A stretch of 64,000 bases of DNA from Argentina anserina (lineage: Eukaryota; Streptophyta; Magnoliopsida; Rosales; Rosaceae): NCBI RefSeq assembly GCF_933775445.1, contig NC_065876.1:4712001-4776000 (forward strand). The letters run 5' to 3'. The notes beneath the pieces are model-generated. The model saw only the letters and a program-made list of their open reading frames with translations. It had not been told where the DNA came from and ran no database searches. Below, in pieces: positions 45,945 through 58,545 of this stretch (within the stretch, counting starts at the first letter, position 1; each line of letters opens with the position of its first letter). The position numbers and the translations under genes are program-made.

Positions 45945-46300
45945 TCCCCTTCCAGAGCGGAGTTTCTTATTTAGCAAACTTTTCGGTCATATTTTCACTA
46001 TTCAGTTTTTAGAACCTAACGGGTAAATTACTTTTGCAAAGTTTCATATAATTTTATGATCGTTTGAGGTTTAGTAATTGTGATTTACACAAATAATTCA
46101 TGTTGAACAGTTATGTGTGTTCATTGATTTAATATAATTTCGGTACCTTAACGATCACCAAATTCATCAAAATTTTCTACAGATGATCTTGTCATACATA
46201 CTTCAATACTGAACAGTGTAGATATAAAATGTGACCGAAAAGTTAGTCAAATAGGAAACTCTGCTCTTTAATTTTAAAGCGGAGCTCTGACCGGAAGGGA
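45945..46300. mobile_element. Palindromic MITE B
   Basis: It starts TCCCCTTCCAGAGCGGAG and ends AAGCGGAGCTCTGACCGGAA-GGGA, which are inverted relatives. Inside, ACTTTTCGGTCA and TGACCGAAAAGT pair as in MITE A, together with the GATGATCTTG segment. It is the same family as MITE A with diverged ends. Confidence 0.65.
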
Positions 46301-46839
46301 TATATCCAGTTCAATGACTTTCATGCTCCAACTTTGTGCCTGTACGTTCAGAATGACATTACAGTACGTATTGGCTGTATTACACTTTTTAGTCGTGATC
46401 GGTTGTTATATATATGTAACAATAATATCGTGAATATCACATCAGAATTTGATAGAAAGATTATTGGACTAAAAACTATATATAAATTCCTCATCAGAAA
46501 CCATATAGAAGCTCACAAGTCACAACCTTAATTCACAAGTATGATAGGAAGATTCTTGGACTAAAATCGAAACCGATAAATAGGCAGCTCAATTATTCAT
46601 CATACAGATCACAACAAGAAAGAAAGAAGAAAGATATGCCACTCTCACATCGATCATATCTTTCGATCGGTACTGTTATTATTCGCCTTTCTCCTCCTTT
46701 GACCTTTGTTAAAAGAACTTGCAAAGCAATCCAATAAGTTTTCAAAATCTTACTGGTATACATGTTAACAATCATAATAATAACACCAACTCCGATCCCA
46801 GAACTCTCAACACAGAAACTAAACATGCTTCGATATAAA

Positions 46840-47355
46840 TCAAGGCCTAAACCTTTGCCTGCAAGACTGGCAAGTTATCTCCATGCACGTCGCGTCCATC
46901 TGGCGCATTGCCTTCTCCTTCATCCTCTCCGCCTTCTCCACTTCCTCCCTCGCCCTCTCCCACATGTGCCTCGCACGTGTGAACTCCGACTGTGCCAGCT
47001 CCATCTCCCTCCTCGTCAGCTCCCTCACTCTCTCCGCGTACGCCTTCTCCATTGCCGCCATTCGGATTTGCTCCGCCGCCTGCCACTTCAGCGCCTCCAC
47101 ACAACTCGCCTTCGGCTTCAACCCCGTCGTCGTTTGTTCGTACTCGGAAACATTGTTGTTGGTTGCTCCTCCTAGTGACCTCAGAGGTCTCACACTTATG
47201 GACAGTTGGAGGTCGAGAGAGTTATTTGGAGCTTCTAGGGCTTCAACTGCCGATCGGTATCGTAGAGGAGAAGGATCGGACGGCCGAGGAGCTATCCACT
47301 GTGAGGAGGGAGGACCAGGAAGAAGCTGCAACTCCTTTTGATCATCATGTTCCAT
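46840..47355 (-). CDS. IDD14/15/16-like C-terminal-domain protein without zinc fingers
   Basis: Single minus-strand exon of 171 codons, starting at the ATG read leftwards from 47355 (MEHDDQKELQLLPGPPS). The N-terminal half has DLQLSISV, an EAR-like LxLxL-type segment (a known repression motif). The C-terminal half is a long coiled coil (VEALKWQAAEQIRMAAMEKA, YAERVRELTRREMELAQ, ARHMWERAREEVEKAERMKE) ending in CMEITCQSCRQRFRP. The same coiled coil plus C-x2-C tail ends the INDETERMINATE-domain factors IDD14-16 (shoot gravitropism group). The four zinc fingers that precede it there are absent, and upstream sequence to 47600 does not supply them. It may act as a partner or dominant regulator of IDD proteins (inference). 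The frame is intact and the start context is good. Confidence 0.75.
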   Translation of the reverse strand: MEHDDQKELQLLPGPPSSQWIAPRPSDPSPLRYRSAVEALEAPNNSLDLQLSISVRPLRSLGGATNNNVSEYEQTTTGLKPKASCVEALKWQAAEQIRMAAMEKAYAERVRELTRREMELAQSEFTRARHMWERAREEVEKAERMKEKAMRQMDATCMEITCQSCRQRFRP

Positions 47356-47499
47356 CGGAGGAAAAGAAACAAAATAAAGTATGCAGGAAAAATGATATGA
47401 TTGATGAAACTTTGTACCTATATATAGACAATTCAACCATGTTAAATTACCTCTATTACCCGTGCTGGTCCTAACCTTGTGCATACAGAGGAGGGCATT

Positions 47500-48543
47500 A
47501 TGGTAAAAATGTATTGGGGAGATTTGAACAGTGGGGATTTCAATGTCCGTTATAGAAGAGCCAAAAGTAAGGGTAGAAATAACGGATCACGTTATTGGGC
47601 TATGAGTACCCTCTTTTGTGTTCTCTTTGGAGTTTGGAGTAATGAAGTGATTTCCTTTTAATCTTCGTTGCACAATAATCTAATGTAATATTAATCATAA
47701 ACTTTGCCAAATTTGTTGATTGGTACGCCTTATTACTTTCCGCATGATACGAATCACTGAAAACAAGAGCTATTTTACATGAATTATGAATATTGTCGAG
47801 TATGGAGAGTGCACTAGGTGGTTGTTTTTTTACCCTCTACACCAGTAATTGAAACAAGCATTTAAGATTATGATAGTAAGCAGAAATACTTGCATGTCAC
47901 ATTTGTTGACGTTCATTTCTCGTATACGTTGTTAAAACTCTCGAACATAATATATTGGATTAAAAGTTCGTTTAATTGTTTGTTGAATGTAACTAAGCTT
48001 ATAGATGATTTACGACTTCTCTGCCCGTCTAGAAAAGAAACAAAGTCAAGAAAAAATCTTAAGTACTATAAGTGTGATCATCATTGTCTTTTTGGTGGAC
48101 ATATAAAACTGATGATCTTGTTCCATACCAGCGAGATTCTTTGACATAATTTAATTATTTGACTTTTTCTTTATTTGGGGATGAGGTGAAAAGGGTTAGA
48201 TGCGGTGTAGTAATAATTAAGTCGCACGTGCAATAAGTGGGGGACTCTGAATATGGGCTTTGTAAATTTAATTTTGGACTTGGATCTTAGCTTTATGGTA
48301 GGCCTAGGTTGTCGGCCCTCTTGTTGCAAAAAAAGCGACCCGCTTTCTATCTCAGCTGGCACGCTCGCACAGATAGGCACGTGGGAGAGGGGTTACACAA
48401 TCACAAAGTGACGCCGACCATGATTGGCACACTGATTCTCCCACTTGGGCCGTTGATCATCTGGGTCCCACCCAAACGACCTTTCCTCAGCTAACATCGT
48501 GCGGACTGTGAGGTTCACCACGGCGGGAGTCTAAGAGTTAAGA
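47500..48543. other. Intergenic, no gene seen
   Basis: Upstream of the IDD-like gene. Only short frames, nothing recognised. Confidence 0.4.
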
Positions 48544-48551
48544 GCAGTAGT

Positions 48552-49347
48552 TAGGGCTGGACTCGGTGTCAACGGTTCGGTTTATGAGCACTAACCGATA
48601 ATTGACACCGAATTTTTGGTTTTATGTTTTTCAAAACCGAAATCGAAAAATATATATAGAAATCGCGGTTTCGGTTAACCTATAAGTCGGTTCGGTTTCG
48701 GTTTTGTTTCGGTTACAAAACTTAATATCCTTATTGACTTTTCGTACTTAACTAATGAACATATAAAAATTAAAAGTAAAGGAGTAAGCTACAAGTTCAA
48801 TACTTTAATTAAGTACATTCACCAAATAAATAATCAAGAACTCAAATATTAAATAAACAAAATTATTGTGCTTTGCTGAAACACAACAAGTAACCAAAAT
48901 AAACATTAAACCTCATGAGCTTCATCACCAGATGTTCATACTTGTCTTAACATGAGGGCTAGTTGACAAAATCCATAAGCATTACATTAGATCTCTCTAT
49001 GCATGATTGTACACATATAAAAATCAAAATCATATATTACTTTGTACAAAATCACATATCTCTACATGTATATATTTATTATCAAATCTATGCTTTACAT
49101 AAGCACCCGATCGATTACATATGTCCATCAAATACAAGTTATAACCTTACATCTCAATTCTCAGTTCGGTTCGGTTTCCACCGGTTTTTCTAAAAGCATA
49201 AAACCGATAACCGACACCAACTTCTCGGTTCGGTTCAGTTTCTAACACCGACGCGGTGATTCCGTTCAGTTCCGGTTTCTCGGTTTCGGTGCGGTTCGGT
49301 TATGACCGGTTTCGGTTTTTTTTTCGGTGTCAAAAAGTCCAGCCCTA
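48552..49347. mobile_element. 796-bp non-autonomous hAT element
   Basis: The ends are inverted: TAGGGCTGGAC at 48552 and GTCCAGCCCTA at 49347. It is flanked by GCAGTAGT on both sides (48544-48551 and 49348-49355), a perfect 8-bp target duplication. Subterminal regions are full of CGGTTCGGTTT-type repeats in opposite orientation at the two ends, as in known plant hAT families of this type. The interior is AT-rich without a transposase. Confidence 0.9.
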
Positions 49348-49899
49348 GCAGTAGTTGCTTGCTAGTTTTACCAGTCTGGTAAAACCTCTTTAACCAATTC
49401 TAGTTATTGGAAAGGATCTCCATCCATTTTTAACTTGTAGAAATACTAAATCTGATAAAAGAATTAAGAACCCATGTTTTGGTCCCAATAAGGTTGGCTT
49501 TGAGAATAGGCCATTTTCATTCGCTAATCTCTATTGCGTTAATTTAAATGTTCGACGTGTGTAACATGATCCATATTTAGCTAACGACACAAATACAATT
49601 TATGCACATGACCTACAAGTGTATAAACATGGATAGAATGTATTGGTTATAGCGAGTACTTTTGACTCCACTTACATTTATCTATATTATGCAAAATTAT
49701 AATACAAATCATAAAAATACTACTTGAATCACTTAAATAGTTGCGTGAGAGTCAATATTCATTTATATATATTTGTCTTATGGTTCGGTAGTATCTAAAA
49801 TTCTAAAATGATTTATTCATGAATGATATCCTCAAATATGAAGATCATCTCCGTAGGATTAGTGTATGTATCTTAGAGGTGAGTAGCATCTGAGAGGAC

Positions 49900-50098
49900 T
49901 ACAAAGCTTTCATGCGTGAGTTTGATTTCATCACTATTTGTCATGTTTTTCCCGAAGCAAACAATGTTGTTCGTTGTTTAGTACATTTTGCTAGTCTTGG
50001 TAGCGTAGTTGAGGTTCATGTAGGTGAGGTTCCAAAACTTATTCAAGGTGTTCTAATCAAAGACTCTTGTCATGTCGTATCAGCAAAAAAAAAAAAAC
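49900..50098 (+). mobile_element. LINE 3' fragment (RNase H-like tail) with poly-A
   Basis: The translated stretch FDFITICHVFPEANNVVRCL followed by VHFASLGS resembles the C-terminal RNase H-like region of plant non-LTR retrotransposons (the HVxREAN..AD.LA.. pattern). It is closed by an A run at about 50085-50097. It is heavily 5'-truncated. Confidence 0.5.
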
Positions 50099-50375
50099 TC
50101 TTGTTATGTAACCCGTGCTAATAAGAGTTTTGGCCCCATGTCCCCTTTGGTTTTGCACCATGATATTAATATTAATGTCAAATAAGGCTGGTTCCTATTT
50201 TCCTTTCCTTAGAAAAAAAAAGTGTTGTATCATGCATATGGCTAAAAACAATTGAGATTGAAACTTCACCATGTTCTCACTTTTACTGTTTTCAAAACTG
50301 TATTTGTCTCTTTGATGTCTGTTCAGTGTATCAACTATTAACTATTTTATTTCAAATAACAAACACAAAAAAGTC

Positions 50376-50383
50376 TGTTGACA

Positions 50384-50416
<33 letters not shown>

Positions 50417-50456
50417 ACCTTAATCTGGCGCCTTAGACCAACTCGGCCATATCAAC
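50376..50456 (-). tRNA. tRNA-Leu (anticodon AAG)
   Basis: Minus-strand cloverleaf: acceptor GTTGATA/TGTCAAC with discriminator A, D arm GAGTTGGTCTAAGGC, anticodon stem CCAGA/TCTGG around TTAAGGT (anticodon AAG), variable arm TCCGAAAGGGC, T arm with GGTTCAAATCC. A T6 terminator follows. No intron, 81 nt. Confidence 0.95.
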
Positions 50457-51377
50457 TTAATTGAATGCTATTACAGAATGTTGCTATTTCTCACGACTGG
50501 TTTATATCTTGTCGACACAACAGTCCCATCAAAGTAAGGACCCAGAAAAAAGGTTCATTAGGTTGTTGGTATGCACTTGTCACAAAGATGCTGCCATAAA
50601 AATCGTGGAAAGTCTTAAAGTTGCAGGTTTTGGAGTAAGCAAGGGCCAAAGGGCATGTGGAAGTTTGAGAATTGGGGGAGATTGGCTTTACAATGTGTAC
50701 CCCCTCCCTAATCTTATTGGCTTTTTGGAACTCTGTCCATATAACTCACCCCATTAGGTAGTGATCGAAGGCCACTTTAGACAATGATTTATTTATCATG
50801 CCCTCCAACTAAGACCTTCATCAATTGTTTTTTGCCCCCTTTCTCTATTAGGTCCTACACTCCTACTCAATGTGATATTGCCCGTAAACGATTTGCATGA
50901 TCAACTCAATCCGAACCTGAGTGAAATATCACTTAATTATGCTAAATCATCAACAAAAAACAAGGTTGAGACTTCAAGAAAACAACGTAGTTATGTATGT
51001 ATACACAAAGATTATTCCAACGAGTTGTTTAGAAATTACAGGCTTTTAAAAGTGATGAAACTCTATTGATAACCATCATTCCACATACGCGATTGAAACT
51101 TGAGCATTATCTTCTGTCGTCTGATGATTGAAGAATCCAATAGGGTTACAATTTGTTAAAATTCGTTTGTGACATTCCTCCACCAAAGTTATGGGCTTAT
51201 CAATATTGGGCCAAAGCATCATTGAATGTCCAAGTCCAAATGCATTCCCGCGAGTTTTCTACACAGATCTCACATTCTCACTGTTAAGTTTTGCCGCCAC
51301 TTGGGCTCGGAGCTGGAAATTTTCGCGGGGAAATTTTAACAGCTACCCACAACAATTGTTCTCCTTCTTGAGCTCAG
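50457..51377. other. Intergenic, no gene seen
   Basis: Short frames only. A GC-rich palindrome-like stretch (AAATTTTCGCGGGGAAATTT) near 51317-51336 sits just upstream of the next small gene and could be a promoter element. Confidence 0.35.
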
Positions 51378-51777
51378 ATGAACTCTCGCAAGCTCACTCT
51401 GGTCTCCACCGCCACCGTCTTTGGCGCTCTAGCGCCGCTTGTTCTTTACAAAACTAAGAAGCGAGAGGCAGAGCAGCCTCCCAAACTCAATTCCTCGCAA
51501 AACGGCATCGTTCTAAGAAATGCTCATCTCAGAGCCCCTTTGAGCCCTCAAAACGCAAAGGGTTAGTGCCAGTAATGTCAATTTCTTTGTTTTTTTTTGT
51601 TGTACCCAATTTAAGTCCAAAATTAAAAGTGCTTGGTTTTTGTTAGTTAATTGTGCAGTTCTCTCGTGGTTGGATTTTTGATATGGTTTTGAATGTTGAA
51701 GATATTTGACATGGGATGATTACTTTATGGCGATTGCCTTTTTGTCAGCTGAAAGATCCGAAGATCCCAACAGGCAG
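51378..51777 (+). CDS. Small N-terminally anchored protein, first two exons (partial)
   Basis: ATG 51378 opens [20 protein letters not shown], a short membrane or mitochondrial-type leader, followed by [20 protein letters not shown] and a basic stretch. The frame can be spliced from 51561 (donor GG|GTTAGT) to an exon at 51749-51777 ([10 protein letters not shown], donor CAG|GTCATA) without a stop, 71 codons in all. A possible third exon ends at 53722 (ACTTCAACCTCTGTTGTGAG before GTAATC) and has the right phase, but it lies after about 1.9 kb of transposon-rich DNA. No stop exon was found. I do not recognise the family. It may be a live gene with a transposon-filled intron or a gene broken by insertions. 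Confidence 0.4.
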
Positions 51778-52446
51778 GTCATAATCTTTGCTCTTTCTTT
51801 CCTTTTATTATGAGACGACATAATTGCCTCAAATCTAAGATATAGAAATGACATTAATTTAGTGGTGTACGTGTAGGTTGGAGCATGCTTGGTGAGTCAA
51901 TGTGGTATAATACTAGGTGAGAATGAGATTGTTTCGCAGGAACTATGAATGGAATGGAAACATTGATGTTTGTTCATGTTGCTCTAATTATGTTATATTG
52001 TTTTTATGGTTTCCCATTTTCTATGAGATGCTTATCGGATTTTTCTCTTGGCTTCCTCCTAATTTGCCTATTTAAAAAGTATTGGTGTCTAAAAAGTATG
52101 TAATTGGTCGAATTAGAATAGATGATATGTTCAAACTTGTAATTATGTGATGTAATGGTAAATTTGGTTTAAGTTTGTTAAAGAGAAGTCAATCATGTAA
52201 ATAATAATTTAGGTTTTTATTTTAGTAGTTAATAATCAATCACAAACCCCCCATTATTTGTTAACACTAAAAGTTTAGAGTTCCTTTCAATTTCCCGGAA
52301 AGAACGATCCCTGCTTATTGCATACTAACGATGATGTTTTACATGATTTATTATAGACATTTTAACCAACGCTCTATCACATGTCGTGTTGTAACTCGTA
52401 TCAACAACCCTATAAATTTGTAGTGCAAAGTCTAGGCCTTTTCTCC
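51778..52446. other. AT-rich stretch, possibly intron
   Basis: No gene seen. May be intron sequence of the small gene that starts at 51378. Confidence 0.35.
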
Positions 52447-53056
52447 GGATGCAAATTTTCCGACCACCAAAAATTTGCCCACCTTCCTAAATCTAAGTGA
52501 TGTGTCATCTTGATTAACCAACCTAACTATGGTTAAGAGATAATAATTTATTATAATAAAATTTAAATCTTTTTATTTTATTTTAATCTTAACACTATAT
52601 TTTTTTAAATGTTTAACACTATATTTTTAATCAATTTGTTTGATAAGAAGCTGCCTCATATGTTAGATAAAGGAACTGCGTTTTAGATTTAATTTTTATT
52701 TACTAGTAGTTTGATTTACCTTTGTGCTTGGTAATACAATTTTGCTATAATTTCAATTTTTTTATAAAGTGTATTTCACTCCGTTCATATTATTAGTCTC
52801 AAACAATACTAGAAGTAGACAAAGCACGCAACTAACGTCTGTAAATTATATAGGATAAAAAATAGAGGAAGTAATTAATTTGATTTAATCTTAAAGTCAC
52901 AATTAATAATTTATTAAATTAAATATGAAAAGAAATTATAATTTATTAATATAAATATATATTGATAATTATGGTTAATCAAAAGGATACATGACGTAGA
53001 TTTAAGAGAGTGGGTTGAGTGGGCAAATAAAGGAGTGGTCAGTAAATTTACTTCCC
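52447..53056. mobile_element. MULE-like long-TIR element, copy 1
   Basis: The left end GGATGCAAATTTTCCGACCAC and the reverse complement of the right end GGGAAGTAAATTTACTGACCAC are related. The similarity runs inward about 80 bp through TTTGCCCAC, CTTAAATCTA and TTGATTAACCA. The interior is AT-rich with no transposase. No convincing target duplication was seen. Confidence 0.55.
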
Positions 53057-53114
53057 TCAGAGGCATCACCATCACCCCTCACTCCTTTCCCGCTTTCCGA
53101 ACCCAGCTCACCAA

Positions 53115-53666
53115 ATTATGGTTAATTAACTAACCTAATTATGGTTAAGATATAATAATTTATTATAATAAAATTTAAATATTTTTATTTTATTTTAATC
53201 TTAGTACTGTTTTTTTAAATGCTTAACACTATATTTTTTAATCAATTCATTTGATAAGAAACTGTTTCATATATTTGATAAAAGAACTACGTTCCAAATT
53301 TAATTTTTATTTACTAGTAGTTTGATTTACTTATGTGCTTGGTAATACAATTTTACTATAATTTTAATTTTTTTAATAATAAGGTGTATTTCACCCGGTT
53401 CATATTATTAGTCTCAAACAACACTAGAAATAGATAGAGCTAGCAACTAACGCCAGCAAATTAAATATGATAAATAATAAAGCAATTAAGTAATATGATT
53501 TTAAAGTCACAATTAAGAATTTATTAAATTAAATATGAAAAAAATTATAATTTATTGTTATAAATATATATTGATAATTATGGTTAAATTATGGTTAATC
53601 AAGAAGACACATTGTGTAGATTTAAAAGAGTGACAAATAAAGGGGTGGTCAGTAAATTTACTTCCC
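53115..53666. mobile_element. MULE-like long-TIR element, copy 2 (left end missing)
   Basis: About 550 bp are an imperfect direct copy of 52512-53056, from the AACCTAACTATGG / AACCTAATTATGG block to the same right end (GTGGTCAGTAAATTTACTTCCC in parts). The left terminal ~70 bp are absent. Confidence 0.6.
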
Positions 53667-53797
53667 ATAAAATTCAAAGATCTTCCAAACCATAGAAACG
53701 CGGACTTCAACCTCTGTTGTGAGGTAATCAGAACTCTTACTAATTACAACATTTGATCATTCATACTCTATTTTCTTTTTTAATTGCTTGAAAATGA

Positions 53798-54405
53798 CTA
53801 GCTTCATGCTCGTGCGATGCAGGTGTTTTGATCGCACTGGTTTGTATTTGAAGTGTGTCTTTCAAGAATGATTCTTTTATGTACTTTTATTTCTTACGGA
53901 TGATAATTTTGGTAAAACACATTAGTGAAACACAAATGATTTTACAATATCGTCATTATATCTATGTGTAGAATAAAATTATAGAGAAATAGATTTGACG
54001 GTTCCAATTTAGTAAAAGTTGTTATTTGAAGTGTGTCTTTCAAGAATGATTCTTTTATGTACTTTTATTTCTTACGGATGATAATTTTGGTAAAACACAT
54101 TAGTGAAACACAAATGATTTTACAATATCGTCATTATATCTATGTGTAGAATAAAATTATAGAGAAATAGATTTGACGGTTCCAATTTAGTAAAAGTTGT
54201 TATTTGAAGTGTGTCTTTCAAGAATGATTCTTTTATGTACTTTTATTTCTTACGGATGATAATTTTGGTAAAACACATTAGTGAAACACAAATGATTTTA
54301 CAATATCGTCATTATATCTATGTGTAGAATAAAATTATAGAGAAATAGATTTGACGGTTCCAATTTAGTAAAAGTTGTTAGTGCTTGTTTTTATAGTAGT
54401 ATAGA
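53798..54405 (-). mobile_element. Non-autonomous Helitron with internal tandem repeats
   Basis: On the minus strand it starts TCTATACTACTATAAAAAC after a host A and ends GCACGAGCATGAAGCTAG before a host T, as Helitrons do. The 608-bp body is mostly three copies of a 178-bp unit. The 5' end matches the Helitron at 32142. Confidence 0.65.
53846..54379. repeat. Three identical 178-bp tandem repeats
   Basis: Units begin at 53846, 54024 and 54202, each with ATTTGAAGTGTGTCTTTC and each ending in TAGTAAAAGTTGTT. By eye the copies are base-for-base identical, so the amplification is recent or kept uniform. Confidence 0.92.
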
Positions 54406-54482
54406 TAGATATATGGCTAATCTGTGAATAGCTCCATTGTTAAATTGTTGTTGTGATTTGCTTGTGTATTATTGTTGTTCTT

Positions 54483-54762
54483 CTGTTCGGGGAAAAGGGG
54501 CTCCCGATCTATCTGCGGATGCAAGGACCTTGGACCCAAAAGCAAATGAAGATCTTCCACATGAGAGGTGTTTTCGATGGGCGCCGTCGCCGCTTTGGTT
54601 TGTCTCCTCGGGCTCTATTGTTTAAACCAAAGCAGGCAAACCAAAGCGGCGTTGGCGCCCACCGAAAACACCTTCCATCTGAGGCGGGAAGATCTTCATA
54701 AGCTTTTGGGTCCAAGGTTCCTTGCATCCGCAGATAGATCGGCAGCCCCTTTCCCTGAACAG
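54483..54762. repeat. Large inverted repeat (hairpin), ~120-bp arms
   Basis: The left arm 54483-54602 (TCTGTTCGGGGAAAAGGGGC ... CGCCGCTTTGGTTTG) pairs with the right arm 54637-54762 (CAAACCAAAGCGGCG ... GGGAAAGGGGC reversed), with about 34 bp between. There are small indels in the middle of the arms. Much more GC-rich than its surroundings. A transcript would form a long imperfect hairpin. Confidence 0.9.
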
Positions 54763-54961
54763 CCGTCGACCCCCAGGCCCTCCCGCCCCAGCCCATCCTG
54801 CTGATGATGTTCCCATTCTGGTTCCCAGGCCCTTTGTGCCACCAGGGGTTGGGGTTGGCCTTCTGGCAGCTCTTGATGTTTCTTCATCCTCCCCTGGCTC
54901 AGGTAAAACCGATCACATTCTCATTTTCATTTTCCTGCAATTAGTGATGAATTTTAATTGA

Positions 54962-57203
<2,242 letters not shown>

Positions 57204-58280
57204 GTGCCCAGTCTGGTACCCATAGGACTGAATGAACATTAAGTTTTATATAACAGTGAGTTTAAGATAGACGAGCTTTAGTTTAAATTCCACAGTTTTT
57301 GCCAGTAACTTGAAACAAAGTCGAAAGAGTTTTGGTTTTGTTAAGGGCTGTTGATATTTTATCTCATTATGAACGGCGGAAATGAACAGAAAGTAATAGA
57401 CTTAAAAGTCTGTTGATATTTTTTGTGTCACATGATATGCTAAACAAGTGTACAAGATATCGTAAGATTATGACAAAGACCATTGTATTTGCATCAACAG
57501 ACTAAAAAGTTTGTTAAGTTATATTATCTTCACCTTCTTTCTGGAAAATTCTTCGCATTCCATGGATGAATTCCAGGAATCAACATAAAACCAGAATCAT
57601 ATCTATAACCAATTTTAACAAAGAAATAATAATCGACATTCCAGAGAAAAAGCTAGATAAATATCAAACATAAAAGAGGGAGAAGCACAAACCCTTAACT
57701 CATCTGGATTAGTATATTCATCACGATGAAATATTGGTGGAAAGTCATATCTGTTAAAGCTGGAAGTATTGAAACAAGATGAAATTGACAAGAAACCAAT
57801 TTGATCAGAATATTATCCCAGGATTTCCTAAAACAGAAATGAATGGTAGCAACATGAGAAGTCAACTCGATTCATATATACACAGACAACCATGCATCCT
57901 ACCAGTAATACCTATCGCACACTAAAGAAACCAACAGCAGCAATTATAATCAAATCAAACGCATTTTAGCATAAGCAAAGAATCTATAAATGTTTGTTCA
58001 GTACTTTTAATTAATATCCAAGCTAGCATGACGGCATAGAATCCCCACTGATATTAAGGCTTCTACTGTTCTACACTTCTACATCTTCTTGTTCCTGCTT
58101 TTCTCATGAGTGGTTCTCAGGAAAAAATGGTTTTAGCTGTGTTAGCAGTGTATCTTTTTGTAGGTGCCTTAGCTACAACTTCCGCAAGGATTCCTTATGG
58201 TGATAATATCTCAGTACTATAACTTTTTGGCTTTGTAATGTTATTATTGAAAAGTAAATTAATCCATTAGACTTTCTTGT
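57204..58280. other. 3' flank of the reductase gene, no gene seen
   Basis: AT-rich with short frames. Nothing was recognised except one segment (about 58045-58125) repeated near 59535-59600. Confidence 0.4.
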
Positions 58281-58281
58281 T

Positions 58282-58545
58282 ATGTTAACATTTCTTGCTT
58301 GCCGTCATTTTCTTGTGATTGAAGGTGATGAGAAGAGTTCATGGTATGTTGATGAAGATGGGCCGACGAAAATACTTGGAAGAAAAGAACGCTTTGGATG
58401 GCGAAATGTCATTACCAAGAAAGTAATGCCAACTCGCAACCTTAGAACAGTAGTGAAAAAATCTGCACCACCTTCACCCACTAGAAATAAGGCAACAACA
58501 CAGAGATTGCTTCTGTATCTCCAGTCCTTGCCTGATGCCTATTGA
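58282..58545 (+). CDS. Unrecognised open frame, possible terminal exon
   Basis: A frame with WYVDEDGPTKILGRKERFGW and a basic Ser/Pro-rich tail (KKSAPPSPTRNKATTQR) runs to a TGA at 58543-58545. The composition looks more protein-like than the surrounding frames. A possible acceptor is near 58322 (GATTGAAG). I recognise no family and see no upstream exons. It may be a gene fragment. Confidence 0.2.
   Translation: MLTFLACRHFLVIEGDEKSSWYVDEDGPTKILGRKERFGWRNVITKKVMPTRNLRTVVKKSAPPSPTRNKATTQRLLLYLQSLPDAY

Noticed and set aside
46847..47175. Long overlapping frames on both strands over the IDD-like gene
   Set aside because: GC-rich shadows; only the frame with the coiled coil and CxxC tail resembles a known family.
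50461..50757. Open frame of ~98 codons after the tRNA-Leu gene
   Set aside because: Starts inside the tRNA flank, has no recognisable motif, and codon use looks random.
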